Numbered from the stretch's first letter, positions 51,593-61,201 are shown. The stretch: 64,000 nucleotides of DNA from Larkinella bovis (GCF_042655385.1 NZ_JBHSMA010000005.1:358938-422937), one strand, 5' to 3'. The notes: generated by a model not told the origin, from the sequence alone. Program-made: numbers and translations.

Positions 51593-52954
51593 TCACTGTT
51601 TCTCCAGTTTTTTCAATTCCTTCTGAATATACGCTTTCGACAGCCAGTTCGTCCCGATCATGACGCCTTCGATGTTCTGGGTCTGGCCGATATCGTTCAG
51701 CGGGTTGCCGCTCAGCAGCACCAGATCCGAGACATTGCCGGTTTTGATGGTGCCCGAATCCGGTTTATTGAAGTACTTGGCGACGTTGACGGTGCCGGTC
51801 CGCAGGGTTTCGTACGGTGTCAGCCCCGCATCAACCAGGTAGCGCATTTCGTGGTGAATCGAAAAACCAGGTACGTTGAACACCTGGGGCGCATCGGAAC
51901 CCAGCAGAATATCGACCCCGCCTTTCTGACAGGCCAGCAGGATTTTCCGGCGCATATCGATGTATTTCTGGGCCTTTTCGGGCGAGAAATTTGGGTTGTT
52001 GTTGTAGTTGTTCTTCGTGTTCGTCCAGTTCCGTACCTCCTCGGCTTTCATATATTTCATTTCCGGGGCTTTGGCAAATTGCTCCGCCGGCAGCGGAGAC
52101 AGCCAGCGTTCGGCCAGCGCTTCGGTCGGCACCACCCGGATATTTTTCTCTCGTAAGCCGTTCACCAGTTTCGGAATGCGGGCCGGGTCTGCCCGGTAGC
52201 CAATCCAGGCGCCAAACAGACCGGTTTCCTGCTCCACCAGCGTATCAGAGCCGGGCGTGATGGCTTCCATGAAACTGTCGAGGTGGTCGATGGACGAATA
52301 ACCTGCATCGATGGCCATCCAGGCTCCGACGTTGAACGAAACGTGTCCGGCAAACGGAATGCCGACTTCTTTGGCGGTTTTGGCGATGGCCGGAAACGTC
52401 TCTTTCGTTAAACCAGGGTGCAATTTGAGAAAATCGTACCCGGCGGCTTTCTGGTCGCGGACCATTTTGGCCCCCTGCTCGGGTGTTTTCACGGTCTGTC
52501 CGCTGAACGACGGGCCGGATGCGTAGAAATGGGGCCCCAGAATTTCACCGCTGTTGATTTTGCTGCGCAGTTCAAGGTGTTTGGGGTGACCGAGCATCCC
52601 GCGAATGGTCGTAATTCCGTTGGCGAGGTATAGAATCAGCACATCTTTCATCGGTTCTATATCGTCGATTGGCGGCACGTGGGCGTGAATCTCGGCCCAG
52701 CCTGGCGTCAGGTATTTGCCTTTGGCGTCGATGACCTGCGCGTTTTTGCCGTATTTCACTTTTCCGTCGGCACCGAGGGCCGTAATCCGGCCGTCTTTCA
52801 CCACCACCGTCTGGTTTTCGAGGACACGCTCCTGGTCCATCGGGATGACATGAACGGATTTGAACACAATTTCCCGTTGCCGGTTGCTGATTAAGTCCTG
52901 AGCAAAAACCGCCTGGGCCAGACAGAAAAAGAAGAGAAAAAGCAGATTGCGCAT
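51593..52954 (-). CDS. Exported amidohydrolase-family metal hydrolase
   Basis: The 453-residue protein has a signal peptide (MRNLLFLFFFCLAQAVFAQ region). It carries the amidohydrolase core: GWAEIHAHVPP with the HxH metal site, a Lys in FLKLHPG, GHVSF with a further His, and LLGSDAP with the terminal metal Asp. It resembles secreted imidazolonepropionase/prolidase-like enzymes; the substrate is unknown. I chose ATG 52954 for its signal peptide over an in-frame codon at 53086. Confidence 0.88.
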   Translation of the reverse strand: MRNLLFLFFFCLAQAVFAQDLISNRQREIVFKSVHVIPMDQERVLENQTVVVKDGRITALGADGKVKYGKNAQVIDAKGKYLTPGWAEIHAHVPPIDDIEPMKDVLILYLANGITTIRGMLGHPKHLELRSKINSGEILGPHFYASGPSFSGQTVKTPEQGAKMVRDQKAAGYDFLKLHPGLTKETFPAIAKTAKEVGIPFAGHVSFNVGAWMAIDAGYSSIDHLDSFMEAITPGSDTLVEQETGLFGAWIGYRADPARIPKLVNGLREKNIRVVPTEALAERWLSPLPAEQFAKAPEMKYMKAEEVRNWTNTKNNYNNNPNFSPEKAQKYIDMRRKILLACQKGGVDILLGSDAPQVFNVPGFSIHHEMRYLVDAGLTPYETLRTGTVNVAKYFNKPDSGTIKTGNVSDLVLLSGNPLNDIGQTQNIEGVMIGTNWLSKAYIQKELKKLEKQ

Positions 52955-53272
52955 AGTTGTGGAAAGGTTAGGGTTCGGGCGGAAACCGCAGAAATGGCGG
53001 CATCTGTACGAAACTATATACTTTTTGCGGAGAAGCAAAACCGCAAAGGAGGTAGGACCGCAGAGAATCGTTCTGTAGTGGATCACCGGATAAGTAGTTC
53101 CAGTATCGGCGAATCCGGAATTTTATTAGATAATAAAAAGATTTTTTAATCGTTTTTTAATGAAAAATACGCAAATTTAACCCAGTTTTAGACTGACATC
53201 GACCCTTAACCGCGATAGTTGCAGTCAATAGAATCAAAGGTCCTAACAATTTCATAACGTTGAGTAAGTCTT
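52955..53272. other. AT-rich intergenic region, no gene recognised
   Basis: These 318 bases include an AT-rich block at about 53120-53175 and no coding frame of credible composition. It is the upstream region of the amidohydrolase gene, so its promoter is expected here, but no perfect box was identified. Confidence 0.35.
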
Positions 53273-53300
53273 AAAAACCGGTGCGTTTGGGCCGGTTTTT
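53273..53300. terminator. Hairpin AAAAACCGG / CCGGTTTTT
   Basis: Nine-base perfect arms enclose a 10-base loop, with A-run and T-run ends, so it can terminate in either direction. Confidence 0.7.
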
Positions 53301-53302
53301 CT

Positions 53303-53353
53303 AGTTACACAAAAGCCGCCGTCCCTCAAAGGGACGGCGGCTTTTGTGTAACT
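53303..53353. repeat. Perfect 24-bp palindrome with 3-base loop
   Basis: The arms at 53303-53326 and 53330-53353 are exact complements; the core is AAAAGCCGCCGTCCCT. It is directly next to the previous hairpin and 45 bases from the end of the membrane-protein gene. No T-run follows, but the stem itself includes CTTTTG. It is probably part of a double terminator. Confidence 0.8.
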
Positions 53354-53398
53354 GATCCTTACGGTAAATCCTTTTCCGGATAAAGGACGATGCCGGTG

Positions 53399-54655
53399 CT
53401 AGAACGTAGCGATAAAACCGCCTTTTTCAACCACAATGGCGAATAGTTTATTGACGGGTGGGAGAAACTTTATCGTCGTGCCAACGACAGAAATGGTAGG
53501 CACCAGAAAGTTTAGCATAAACAGCATGAACAGCGTCGGATTCCGCTGCCAGTGCGGTTTGTCCGTACTCTTTTTATAAAGCAGGTAGACGCCAATCAGT
53601 AAGGCGACAAAACCGTATGCTAAACTCCGGGATAAATCACCGACCGAGAAGCTGGCCGCGATAATGCCAACGATACCGGAACAATAAATAGCTAGAAATA
53701 ACCGGTTGTTCCGAAGCCACCAGATGGGGGCCAGAATAAAAAACCAGCCAAGTTTATAAGCCAGCAAGAAGCCCAGCACATTGGTCCAGATAAAACGGTC
53801 ATCCATCAGCCTCAGAAAAGGCAGTACACCACTGTGATTTCCCGAAGGCGTTTTCAAGCCCAGGAAATGCCCCAACAAAAAGCGAATGGTGAAGTAAACG
53901 ATAAACGAAAGAATGAAAGGTAAGTCACTGGTAGTGAGTAGAGTGTCTGGTTTTTTGGAATCGGTCGTCACTATTTTATGGAAAGCGAAGGCCAGCAAAC
54001 CGCTGAAGAGGGCCCGTTCATCGGTGAAGTAAGCCGCCAGCAGACACACTAAAACCACCATCGCATTCCGGCTTAAAAGACTGAAGAGGATGAACGTAAA
54101 AGCGATGCCGTCATTCCATAAATACGTATCGTGAAAAAAACTTTTTCCGGTGTATAAAATCGAGAAGTTACAGGCAACCAGCGTCGCAAATAATTTGTCG
54201 TTGGAGAATTTAAATACGAGACTTAATAGGCTGATAAAGAACAATAAACCGAAGAGATTATTGATGAGGTACAGACTTAACATTTTTGGTAATAAGTCCG
54301 TTACCGGTACGTAATGAAGCAGTAGGGCCGGTATAAATCGGAAGGCTAATTTGGAAGAATGGGAGCTGGTTTCTACGTGTTGCGGTTGAAAAGGTACCTT
54401 GGATTGCTGGTCCAACGCCTGATAATTTTCAAGCAGCAGCTCGTGGTACGGCGACCGCTTTAGGGCTTCTTCCGAGAAATTCAAATAGTTGGGCATCGAG
54501 GTAATGATGCAATACAGGGCACAGAGAGCGGTAATATAAAACTTCCAGGAATCCCGCTCTATGACCAACGTGATCACGGGCCCCAGTGAAGCAACCCATT
54601 TTCTGATTAGCGAAAGAATCTGGGGTTCTTTCGGAAGCCGTACAATTGTTTTCAT
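53399..54655 (-). CDS. Polytopic membrane protein, low GC, unknown function
   Basis: The 418-residue protein has about nine hydrophobic segments, an early extracytoplasmic loop (about 55-105) and a short basic N-terminus. The layout recalls GT-C-type glycosyltransferases or EpsG-like proteins, but I see no definite motif. Codon use is visibly more AT-rich than that of its neighbours, which points to recent acquisition. It stands alone between terminators. Confidence 0.75.
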   Translation of the reverse strand: MKTIVRLPKEPQILSLIRKWVASLGPVITLVIERDSWKFYITALCALYCIITSMPNYLNFSEEALKRSPYHELLLENYQALDQQSKVPFQPQHVETSSHSSKLAFRFIPALLLHYVPVTDLLPKMLSLYLINNLFGLLFFISLLSLVFKFSNDKLFATLVACNFSILYTGKSFFHDTYLWNDGIAFTFILFSLLSRNAMVVLVCLLAAYFTDERALFSGLLAFAFHKIVTTDSKKPDTLLTTSDLPFILSFIVYFTIRFLLGHFLGLKTPSGNHSGVLPFLRLMDDRFIWTNVLGFLLAYKLGWFFILAPIWWLRNNRLFLAIYCSGIVGIIAASFSVGDLSRSLAYGFVALLIGVYLLYKKSTDKPHWQRNPTLFMLFMLNFLVPTISVVGTTIKFLPPVNKLFAIVVEKGGFIATF

Positions 54656-54994
54656 ATTTTATTTGAGTATTGGCCCTGTGATTTTACTCAAAATACAGTG
54701 TTAGGGCTGCGTTTATTAAGCTATCCGTATCCCGGTATTTTACTGCTTATTAGGCGCCAAGGCTTCTATAAACTGCTTCAAAGGTAAGCCTTTTTGCATT
54801 GGCTACGGCTGGCAATAGGCGACGTTGCACAAAAATGATATGATAATTTACTTAACGGTATGTAGGTGTAAATACTCAATAAATTTAAGTACTTGGATGT
54901 TGGCCTTGAACGCGTATCGGCTTGTGTTCTGAAACAGCTTACCAAGCAGGATTTTGAGGCTAATGAAAGGTAAATCGCTTTTGTGGGCGCTTAT
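54656..54994. other. AT-rich intergenic region
   Basis: No coding frame of credible composition was seen. It is the upstream region of the low-GC membrane gene and shares its base composition. Confidence 0.35.
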
Positions 54995-55037
54995 AAACAA
55001 AAACCGCCTTCGGTCTACCTGAAGGCGGTTTTTGTTT
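54995..55037. terminator. Bidirectional terminator after the SDR gene
   Basis: Seventeen-base perfect arms (AAACAAAAACCGCCTTC / GAAGGCGGTTTTTGTTT) enclose a 9-base loop, with A- and T-rich ends. Confidence 0.9.
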
Positions 55038-55056
55038 ACGGTTGGCCTTACACGGG

Positions 55057-55911
55057 TCAAACCGTTGGGGTTTCAAAACCGGTCGAAATACTCAGCGCCT
55101 TCCAAGTTTCCAGTTCGTTCCGGACGGCTTCGATTTTCTGGTGCGCCAGCACATAGGCATCCTGCCCCAAAAACAAGTGCAGGGGCGGGTTGGCTTCGCT
55201 GGCGACCCGGATCAGGGCGGCCCCGGCTTTTTCGGGATCGCCGGGCTGGTTGCCGTTAATCTGTTGCTGGTGTGCCTGCTGCAAATTTCGCACTGCCTGG
55301 TAGGCCTCAAGCTGATTTTGGGGAACGCCCAGCGAACCGGAGGTGAGGAATTCAGTCCGGAAATAACCCGGTTCTACCAGGGTGACGTGGATGCCAAACG
55401 GCTTGACTTCTTCGGACAGCGATTCCGAAAACCCTTCGACGGCAAACTTGGTCGCGCAGTAAATTCCAAAACCGGGGAAGGCTCCCGTGAAGCCGGCAAT
55501 CGACGAAATATTGAAAATGTGGCCGGACTGTTGTTGGCGCAGGTACGGCAGCACTTTCCGAATGACATTCAACGAGCCGAAGACGTTCACCTCGAAATTC
55601 TCGCGGGCTTCTTCGTCCGTCAATTCTTCCAGACTGCCCAGTAGGCCATATCCGGCATTATTCACGACAACATCGATTTTTCCGAAATGAGCAACGGTTT
55701 TTTCAATCGCTTCTGCAACGCTCGATTCGGTTGTCAGATCGACTGCCAATGGTAGAAAATTATCACTGCGGGTACCGACTGCCCGGCGAAGGTCGTTGAG
55801 GTTCCGGGAGGTTGCAGCCACCGCGTAGCCGCCATTCAGCAGTTGTTTGACGAGCGAAAGTCCCAGACCTTTGGAGGCTCCGGTAACAAACCATACGTTT
55901 TGAGTATCCAT
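55057..55911 (-). CDS. SDR-family oxidoreductase
   Basis: The 284-residue Rossmann-fold enzyme has the cofactor motif TGASKGLG (about residues 10-17), NNAGYG, the catalytic Ser in NISSIAG, and YCATK with the catalytic Tyr and Lys. It is a classical short-chain dehydrogenase that probably prefers NADP(H) (Arg in TSRNLNDLRRA). It lies just downstream of an AraC regulator on the same strand, but has its own promoter. Confidence 0.94.
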   Translation of the reverse strand: MDTQNVWFVTGASKGLGLSLVKQLLNGGYAVAATSRNLNDLRRAVGTRSDNFLPLAVDLTTESSVAEAIEKTVAHFGKIDVVVNNAGYGLLGSLEELTDEEARENFEVNVFGSLNVIRKVLPYLRQQQSGHIFNISSIAGFTGAFPGFGIYCATKFAVEGFSESLSEEVKPFGIHVTLVEPGYFRTEFLTSGSLGVPQNQLEAYQAVRNLQQAHQQQINGNQPGDPEKAGAALIRVASEANPPLHLFLGQDAYVLAHQKIEAVRNELETWKALSISTGFETPTV

Positions 55912-55933
55912 AATTTTGTTCGTTTTGATGGAA

Positions 55934-55961
55934 CAAAAGTAGGGTGACCGACTACGTGCAA
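55934..55961 (-). promoter_or_regulatory. Promoter of the SDR gene
   Basis: On the minus strand TTG (55961-55959), 17 bases, TACTTTTG (55941-55934). The -7 box is perfect and ends 22 bases before the ATG. Confidence 0.6.
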
Positions 55962-55993
55962 CATTGCGGTTTTCAAACCGATACTTGCAAAAT

Positions 55994-56896
55994 TCAAACA
56001 GCGCGAAAAGCGGAAGGGGGCAGGTGGGTCTGTTTCTTGAAAAAATTGTTGAAATGGGCCGGTTCTTCGAATCCGAGGGTGTAACTGATTTCGGAAATAT
56101 TCCAGTCCGTGTGTTTCAGCAGGGCTTTGGCTTCACTGGTTACCCGCTCGGCAATATGATCGGTGGTGGTTTTGCCGGTGGTTTCGCGAATGGACCGGTT
56201 CAGGTGGTTGACGTGCACGGAGAGCTGCTCGGCATAATCGCGGGCCGACCGCAGTTTAAACCGTTGCGAGGGGGATTCGATCGGGAATTGGCGTTCCAGC
56301 AGCTCAATAAAAACCGCCGTAATCCTCGCTTTGGCGTCCGTATGCTGGTAAAGGGTTTCGGTCGGCTGCATTTTCAGGGCGTAATGAATCAATTCTGTGA
56401 CGTAGTTGCGCAGCAGATCATATTTATACGGATAATCCGAAGCGATTTCGGTCAGCATCTTTTGAAACAGCTGGCTTACCTGCTCATCCTGAGCGGAGTT
56501 GAGGACGTAAGCGGGTTTGCCGCCATTGGCAAACATCGGCAGTTCGTGCAGGTTGCCCCGAATCTTCTCCGTAAAAAACGCTTCCTTGAAAATGCAGAAA
56601 AAACCGCTGGGGGCGTCGGAAAACGATTCCCAGTTATAGGGCACCTGCGGATTGAAGAACATGAGCGTTGTTCCGTCGACTTCCAGGCTCTTATCCGCGT
56701 AATGGTACACGTTTTTGCCCCGGATCATCGTGATTTTGTAATAATCCCGGCGGCTGTACTGGATGGGTGCTTTCCCCTGGCCAATGCAATCTTCTATTCG
56801 GAAGACATTGAAATGCCCGATCTCCTGTTGCAGGTTGGTGGGTAACCAGTTGAATTTTTGCTGGTAAAGCTCTTCGAGGGTTTCCGGTTTTGCCAT
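55994..56896 (-). CDS. AraC-family transcriptional regulator
   Basis: The 300-residue protein has an N-terminal cupin-like sensing region (about 20-110). A C-terminal pair of HTH motifs includes SARDYAEQLSVHVNHLNRSIRETTGKT and WNISEISYTLGFEEPAHFNNFFKKQTHLPPSAFR (within residues 196-298). I chose ATG 56896 (MAKPETLEEL) over a codon seven residues earlier. The SDR gene downstream is the likely target; AraC-SDR pairs are common in this phylum. Confidence 0.93.
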   Translation of the reverse strand: MAKPETLEELYQQKFNWLPTNLQQEIGHFNVFRIEDCIGQGKAPIQYSRRDYYKITMIRGKNVYHYADKSLEVDGTTLMFFNPQVPYNWESFSDAPSGFFCIFKEAFFTEKIRGNLHELPMFANGGKPAYVLNSAQDEQVSQLFQKMLTEIASDYPYKYDLLRNYVTELIHYALKMQPTETLYQHTDAKARITAVFIELLERQFPIESPSQRFKLRSARDYAEQLSVHVNHLNRSIRETTGKTTTDHIAERVTSEAKALLKHTDWNISEISYTLGFEEPAHFNNFFKKQTHLPPSAFRAV

Positions 56897-57399
56897 GCGT
56901 AAACTTACAAAAATCAAACCGGCTCTCCAAGGTATTTTTTGGGCAGGCAGCTAGCCGGAACGAAGAACCGGGTTCCACAACGCGTTTGCCCACTGCCGAT
57001 CGGCCGGTTGGCCGGAACGGGATCAGGAAGCGCAGTGGGGTCCGGTGGCCTTTTTCATTTTCCGGGTAAAAGGGAGGCTGTTTAATTGTGGTAAATTCGT
57101 ATAATTAATTGCTATAAACGTATAAAAAACCAGGTAATTATTGTTATAATATTGTGATATTATTGTATCCTGTAAATGCTGGTTTTTCCTGGCTCTCTTT
57201 TGATACCCGGAGAGTTGTTAGAAATTGAAGGGTAGTTTTCTGTAAATCAGCTATATATGTCGCTTGTGGCAATGAAGGGAGATTGTGGCAGGCGGAGGGC
57301 GGTATTATACAATCTTATTGTGAACGCAGCCTGGGAGCCAGGTTGTGCGAATAACTGGAAGTATCCTTTTCTTTTATATAACCATCGTACTCCTGACGA
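56897..57399. other. Long intergenic region before the SusCD locus
   Basis: This 503-base gap has no gene. The GC-rich first part holds a hairpin with arms CCCACTGC (56989-56996) and GCAGTGGG (57032-57039) around GGCC/CCGG repeats. From 57085 to 57180 it is strongly AT-rich and probably contains the promoter for the downstream genes. Confidence 0.45.
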
Positions 57400-57786
57400 A
57401 TGATTTCGGCAACTGAGCAATTCCTCTGTCGAGCGACTCAAGCAGATCAACTGGCTTCCAGTTCGATTGACTATAGGGCTGTTGCGTTTACATTTTGTAA
57501 ATCATTGATTAAGGATGCCGGGGCGGCTGAACAAATGGTTGATGCCATTTTTGCGGAAATGCAGGCAGAAGACCCCGACTTCCAGACCCGGCATGCCCTG
57601 GAAACCTACCTATTCATCCACTTGCGGACGAAATGTCTGGCCTACCTCCGTACGGCGAATAAAAGCCAGCTACTCCGTTCTCCGTCCGGCGAAAAACCGG
57701 CAGATCGCCCGGAAGGGAAGTCCGTTTTCTGGCCGGTTTTTATAAAAGAAAATTTTCTGATTCGGCCAATCTTACGGTTTTTCTAA
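57400..57786 (+). CDS. Truncated ECF sigma factor-like protein (region 2 only)
   Basis: The 128-residue product resembles region 2 of Bacteroidota ECF sigma factors: VAFTFCKSLIKDAGAAEQMVDAIFAEM matches the helix where others read KDxxxAEDIVQDVF, and ETYLFIHLRTKCLAYLR matches the YLYxxVRNxxLNYLR segment. It then ends in an unrelated tail with no region 4, so it could not bind a -35 element alone. It may be a decayed sigma gene or a small domain protein. It lies 100 bases before susC, where sigma/anti-sigma genes often sit. Confidence 0.55.
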   Translation: MISATEQFLCRATQADQLASSSIDYRAVAFTFCKSLIKDAGAAEQMVDAIFAEMQAEDPDFQTRHALETYLFIHLRTKCLAYLRTANKSQLLRSPSGEKPADRPEGKSVFWPVFIKENFLIRPILRFF

Positions 57787-57886
57787 GCCCGTAGCTTTCG
57801 ATTACCTGATCCGTAAATACCCTGTCTAAACGGTGTGTTAGGCAGGCCCAATGGTGTTTTGTCTTATTCCTAACCCTTTATTTTCC

Positions 57887-60800
57887 ATGAAAACAAAATC
57901 TACAGGTAGATTACTTGTTCAGTGTGCCCTGGTTTTGATCGGGCTGCTCGGGCTTCGTACCGGCCCCCTCTGGGCGCAGCGAACCACCCGCCCGGCGGTG
58001 ACGGGCCGCGTAACCTCGTCCACCGATGGCACTCCCTTGCCGGGCGTCAACGTCGTATTGAAAGGCACCCAGGTCGGTACGACCACGGATGGCGACGGAA
58101 AGTATGCCGTGGATGTGACGGGCAGCGAGTCTACGCTGGTCTTCTCTTACATTGGTTTCAACACGCGGGAAATTCCCGTTGGCAACCAGAAAATCATTGA
58201 CGTTAGCCTGAGTGAAAGCGTGGCAACGCTGCAGGAAGCCGTCGTAACGGCCCTCGGGATCAAGCGGGAAAAGCGGTCGCTGGGCTATTCGGTGGGCAAT
58301 GTCGAAAGCAAAGCTCTGACAGAAACGCCCCAGAACAACGTCCTGAACGCGCTGTCGGGCAAAGTGGCCGGGGTTCAGATCTCGCAGATGGGCGGGGGCG
58401 CGGGGTCGTCGGTGAGCATGGTCATCCGCGGGGCCAATTCCCTGAACGGCGACAACCAGCCGTTGTTTGTCATTGACGGCGTTCCGGTTGCCAACAAGCT
58501 CAACAACGGGTTTGGGGGCGCTGACATGGGGAACCCCATTTCCGATATCAACCCGAACGATATTGCCAATGTGTCCGTCCTGAAAGGCCCCAGTGCGGCC
58601 GCCCTGTATGGGTCACGGGCCGGTAACGGGGTCGTGCTGATCACGACGAAATCCGGCGCGGGAGGCAAAAGAGGCATTGGCATATCGCTGAACACCGCCG
58701 TGGTGGCCGATGTTCCCCTGCAATATGTAGGGGTTCAGAACAAATTCGGATCGGGTAAAACCGGTGCGCACGTTCTGGAGGAGCAGGAAAATGAAAGCTG
58801 GGGCGCTGCGCTCGACAAAGGCGAACAGTGGGCCTTGTGGAACAGCAATGGACAGAAGGTGCCCCTGGTTTCTTATCCCAACCGTTTCAAGGATTTTTTC
58901 CAGACCGGTATCACCAACACGAACAACATTTCGGTTAACGGAAACTACGACAAAGGCAACTTCCGGCTGTCGCTCGGGAATATGACGAATAGGGGCATCA
59001 TTCCGAACACGGATCTGTCCCGCCTGACGCTGGCCCTGAACACCACCTATAACCTGACCGACAAGCTGCGGGCGTCGGTGAATATGAACATCACCGAATC
59101 GGGTTCCAACAACCGGCCGATCATCGACCAAAGCCGCAATGACGTGGTCCGGAGTGTCTACGAAACCGGTTCTCAGGTAAACATCAACGACCTGCGCGAC
59201 TACTGGCTTCCCGGTCAGGAGGGCATTGCGCAGCGGAAATACAAGGACAAACAAAATAACCCGTTCTACCTGGTATACGAGAATCCCACCGGCTTTAAAC
59301 GCGACCGGGTGGTGAGCAAGATCCAGCTCGACTACGATATCACGAAGGAGTTTTCGCTCACTGGCCGGTATTCCCGCGACTCATATACCGAAATTCAGGA
59401 GGCTAAAAAGGCCTATAACAACTTCGAGGCTCTGAACGGTGCCTATCAGGTTTCCAACAACTACAACAAGGAAACCAACCTTGACCTGCTCCTGAGCTAC
59501 AAGAAAAACTTTGGCGACGCCTGGAGCCTGAACGCTCTGGCCGGCGTAAACCGCCTGGAGCAATACGGACGCAGTCTGGCGACTTCGGCCACCGCCCTGG
59601 TGGTACCCGGCGTGTATAACATTTCCAATGGCGCTCCCGGAGCCGTTGCCTACAACAGCCTGCTGAACCGCAAGAAACTGTACGGTGTGTACGGATCGGC
59701 TTCGATCGGGTTCAAAGACATGGTTTACCTCGACCTGACCGCGCGTAACGACTGGACCAGCACCCTGCCGAAAGGGAACAATTCGTATTTCTATCCGTCG
59801 GCTTCGCTCAGCGTGATTGCTTCCGAAATGATCGAAATGCCGCGTTTTGTGAGCTTTGCTAAAATCCGGGCGGGCTATGCGCAGGTGGGGAACGACGTAG
59901 CGCCTTACGCCTACAGCCGGATTTACCAGACCGCTCTCGACTGGGGTTCTGCCAAAAGTATGTACATGGGGGGAACGCTCACCAACCCGGACCTGAAACC
60001 AGAAATTGCCACCTCGAGCGAGATCGGGCTTGACCTGAAATTCCTGAACAACCGCCTGGGACTGGACGCAACGTTCTATCAGCGAGGCAACAAAAACCAG
60101 GTTCTGTCAATTGTAACGCCCATTGAATCCGGAGCAAACTCCAAGCAGATCAACGCCGGGTTGGTGGAAAGCAAAGGATTTGAGATGGCCCTTTACACGA
60201 CGCCCATCAAAACGGAGGACTTTAGCTGGGATATGAATTTCACCCTGACCCGAAACCGCACATACATCACCCGACTGGCGGACGGCATCAAGTACTTCTC
60301 GTTTGCGTCTTACTCCGGGGCTGAAGTACGGACGTACGAAGGCGGTCAGGTGGGCGACATCTACGCGGCCCCGATCCTGAAAGTGAAAGACACCAATTCG
60401 CCGTACTACGGTTATCCGATCGTGACCAGCGGAGGGCTTTACCAGACCGACAACGATGTGAACAACCTGAAAAAGATCGGGAACTTCAATCACCAGTTTC
60501 TGATGGGCGTTCAACCCTCGATCCGGTACAAAAACATAACCTTGTTTGCCAATGTAGACTGGCGCATGGGCGGGTCGTTCTACTCCAATACGATGATGTT
60601 CCTGGGTAACAATGGCCAGCTGGAAGAAACCCTGACCGGCGAAAGTTACGATCCGAACCGGAGCCTGGCCGAGCAGATCAAAGAGAATCCGGACAAGTAT
60701 CTGGGTAGCTGGGTGGGCGGCCGCAATGCCGAATACCACGGGTTCGCCTGGCCGGAAGGAAGTGTGGAAGCGGGCAGACGGGTGCAGGATGCCAGCCTGA

Positions 60801-61201
60801 ACCCCGGCGTAGTTGCCACCAAGGATGCCAATGGCAATACGGTTTATACCGAAAACCTGGGCGGCCCCGGCAGTAAATGGCTGGATCCCTTCAGCGCTTA
60901 CCGTTACGCCAACCGTCCGTTTGCGGAAAAAAACATGTACAGTGCCACGTACGTGAAAGTGAGAGAAGTTTCGATTACCTACCGCCTGCCCAAAACCTTC
61001 GTAAACCGTCTGCATTTGCAGAATGCATCGGTTGGGTTCGTGGCGAACAACCTCTTCATGTGGACGGCAGCCGGTATTAAAGGCCTTGATCCCGAGCGCG
61101 CATTCAGACCCAACGGTGCTGGCTGGTCGCAGGGCGTGGAGTATTACAACGTAATGCCTTTCACGGGTTCATTCGGGGCTAAATTGAATGTAGACTTTTA
61201 A
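57887..61201 (+). CDS. SusC/RagA-family TonB-linked outer-membrane transporter
   Basis: The 1104-residue protein imports a glycan or peptide substrate with its SusD partner. In order it has a signal peptide (to about residue 32, WAQ), a carboxypeptidase-regulatory-like domain (VTGRVTSSTDGTPLPGVNVVLKG region, 38-115), and a TonB plug (LNALSGKVAGVQI, VIRGANSLNGDNQPLFVIDGVPV, SVLKGPSAAALYGSRAGNGVVLITTK region). A 22-strand barrel ends FGAKLNVDF. I chose ATG 57887, which gives a normal signal peptide. No N-terminal secretin/STN (anti-sigma-interacting) domain is present, so classic transenvelope signalling to a sigma factor is not expected. Confidence 0.96.
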   Translation: MKTKSTGRLLVQCALVLIGLLGLRTGPLWAQRTTRPAVTGRVTSSTDGTPLPGVNVVLKGTQVGTTTDGDGKYAVDVTGSESTLVFSYIGFNTREIPVGNQKIIDVSLSESVATLQEAVVTALGIKREKRSLGYSVGNVESKALTETPQNNVLNALSGKVAGVQISQMGGGAGSSVSMVIRGANSLNGDNQPLFVIDGVPVANKLNNGFGGADMGNPISDINPNDIANVSVLKGPSAAALYGSRAGNGVVLITTKSGAGGKRGIGISLNTAVVADVPLQYVGVQNKFGSGKTGAHVLEEQENESWGAALDKGEQWALWNSNGQKVPLVSYPNRFKDFFQTGITNTNNISVNGNYDKGNFRLSLGNMTNRGIIPNTDLSRLTLALNTTYNLTDKLRASVNMNITESGSNNRPIIDQSRNDVVRSVYETGSQVNINDLRDYWLPGQEGIAQRKYKDKQNNPFYLVYENPTGFKRDRVVSKIQLDYDITKEFSLTGRYSRDSYTEIQEAKKAYNNFEALNGAYQVSNNYNKETNLDLLLSYKKNFGDAWSLNALAGVNRLEQYGRSLATSATALVVPGVYNISNGAPGAVAYNSLLNRKKLYGVYGSASIGFKDMVYLDLTARNDWTSTLPKGNNSYFYPSASLSVIASEMIEMPRFVSFAKIRAGYAQVGNDVAPYAYSRIYQTALDWGSAKSMYMGGTLTNPDLKPEIATSSEIGLDLKFLNNRLGLDATFYQRGNKNQVLSIVTPIESGANSKQINAGLVESKGFEMALYTTPIKTEDFSWDMNFTLTRNRTYITRLADGIKYFSFASYSGAEVRTYEGGQVGDIYAAPILKVKDTNSPYYGYPIVTSGGLYQTDNDVNNLKKIGNFNHQFLMGVQPSIRYKNITLFANVDWRMGGSFYSNTMMFLGNNGQLEETLTGESYDPNRSLAEQIKENPDKYLGSWVGGRNAEYHGFAWPEGSVEAGRRVQDASLNPGVVATKDANGNTVYTENLGGPGSKWLDPFSAYRYANRPFAEKNMYSATYVKVREVSITYRLPKTFVNRLHLQNASVGFVANNLFMWTAAGIKGLDPERAFRPNGAGWSQGVEYYNVMPFTGSFGAKLNVDF

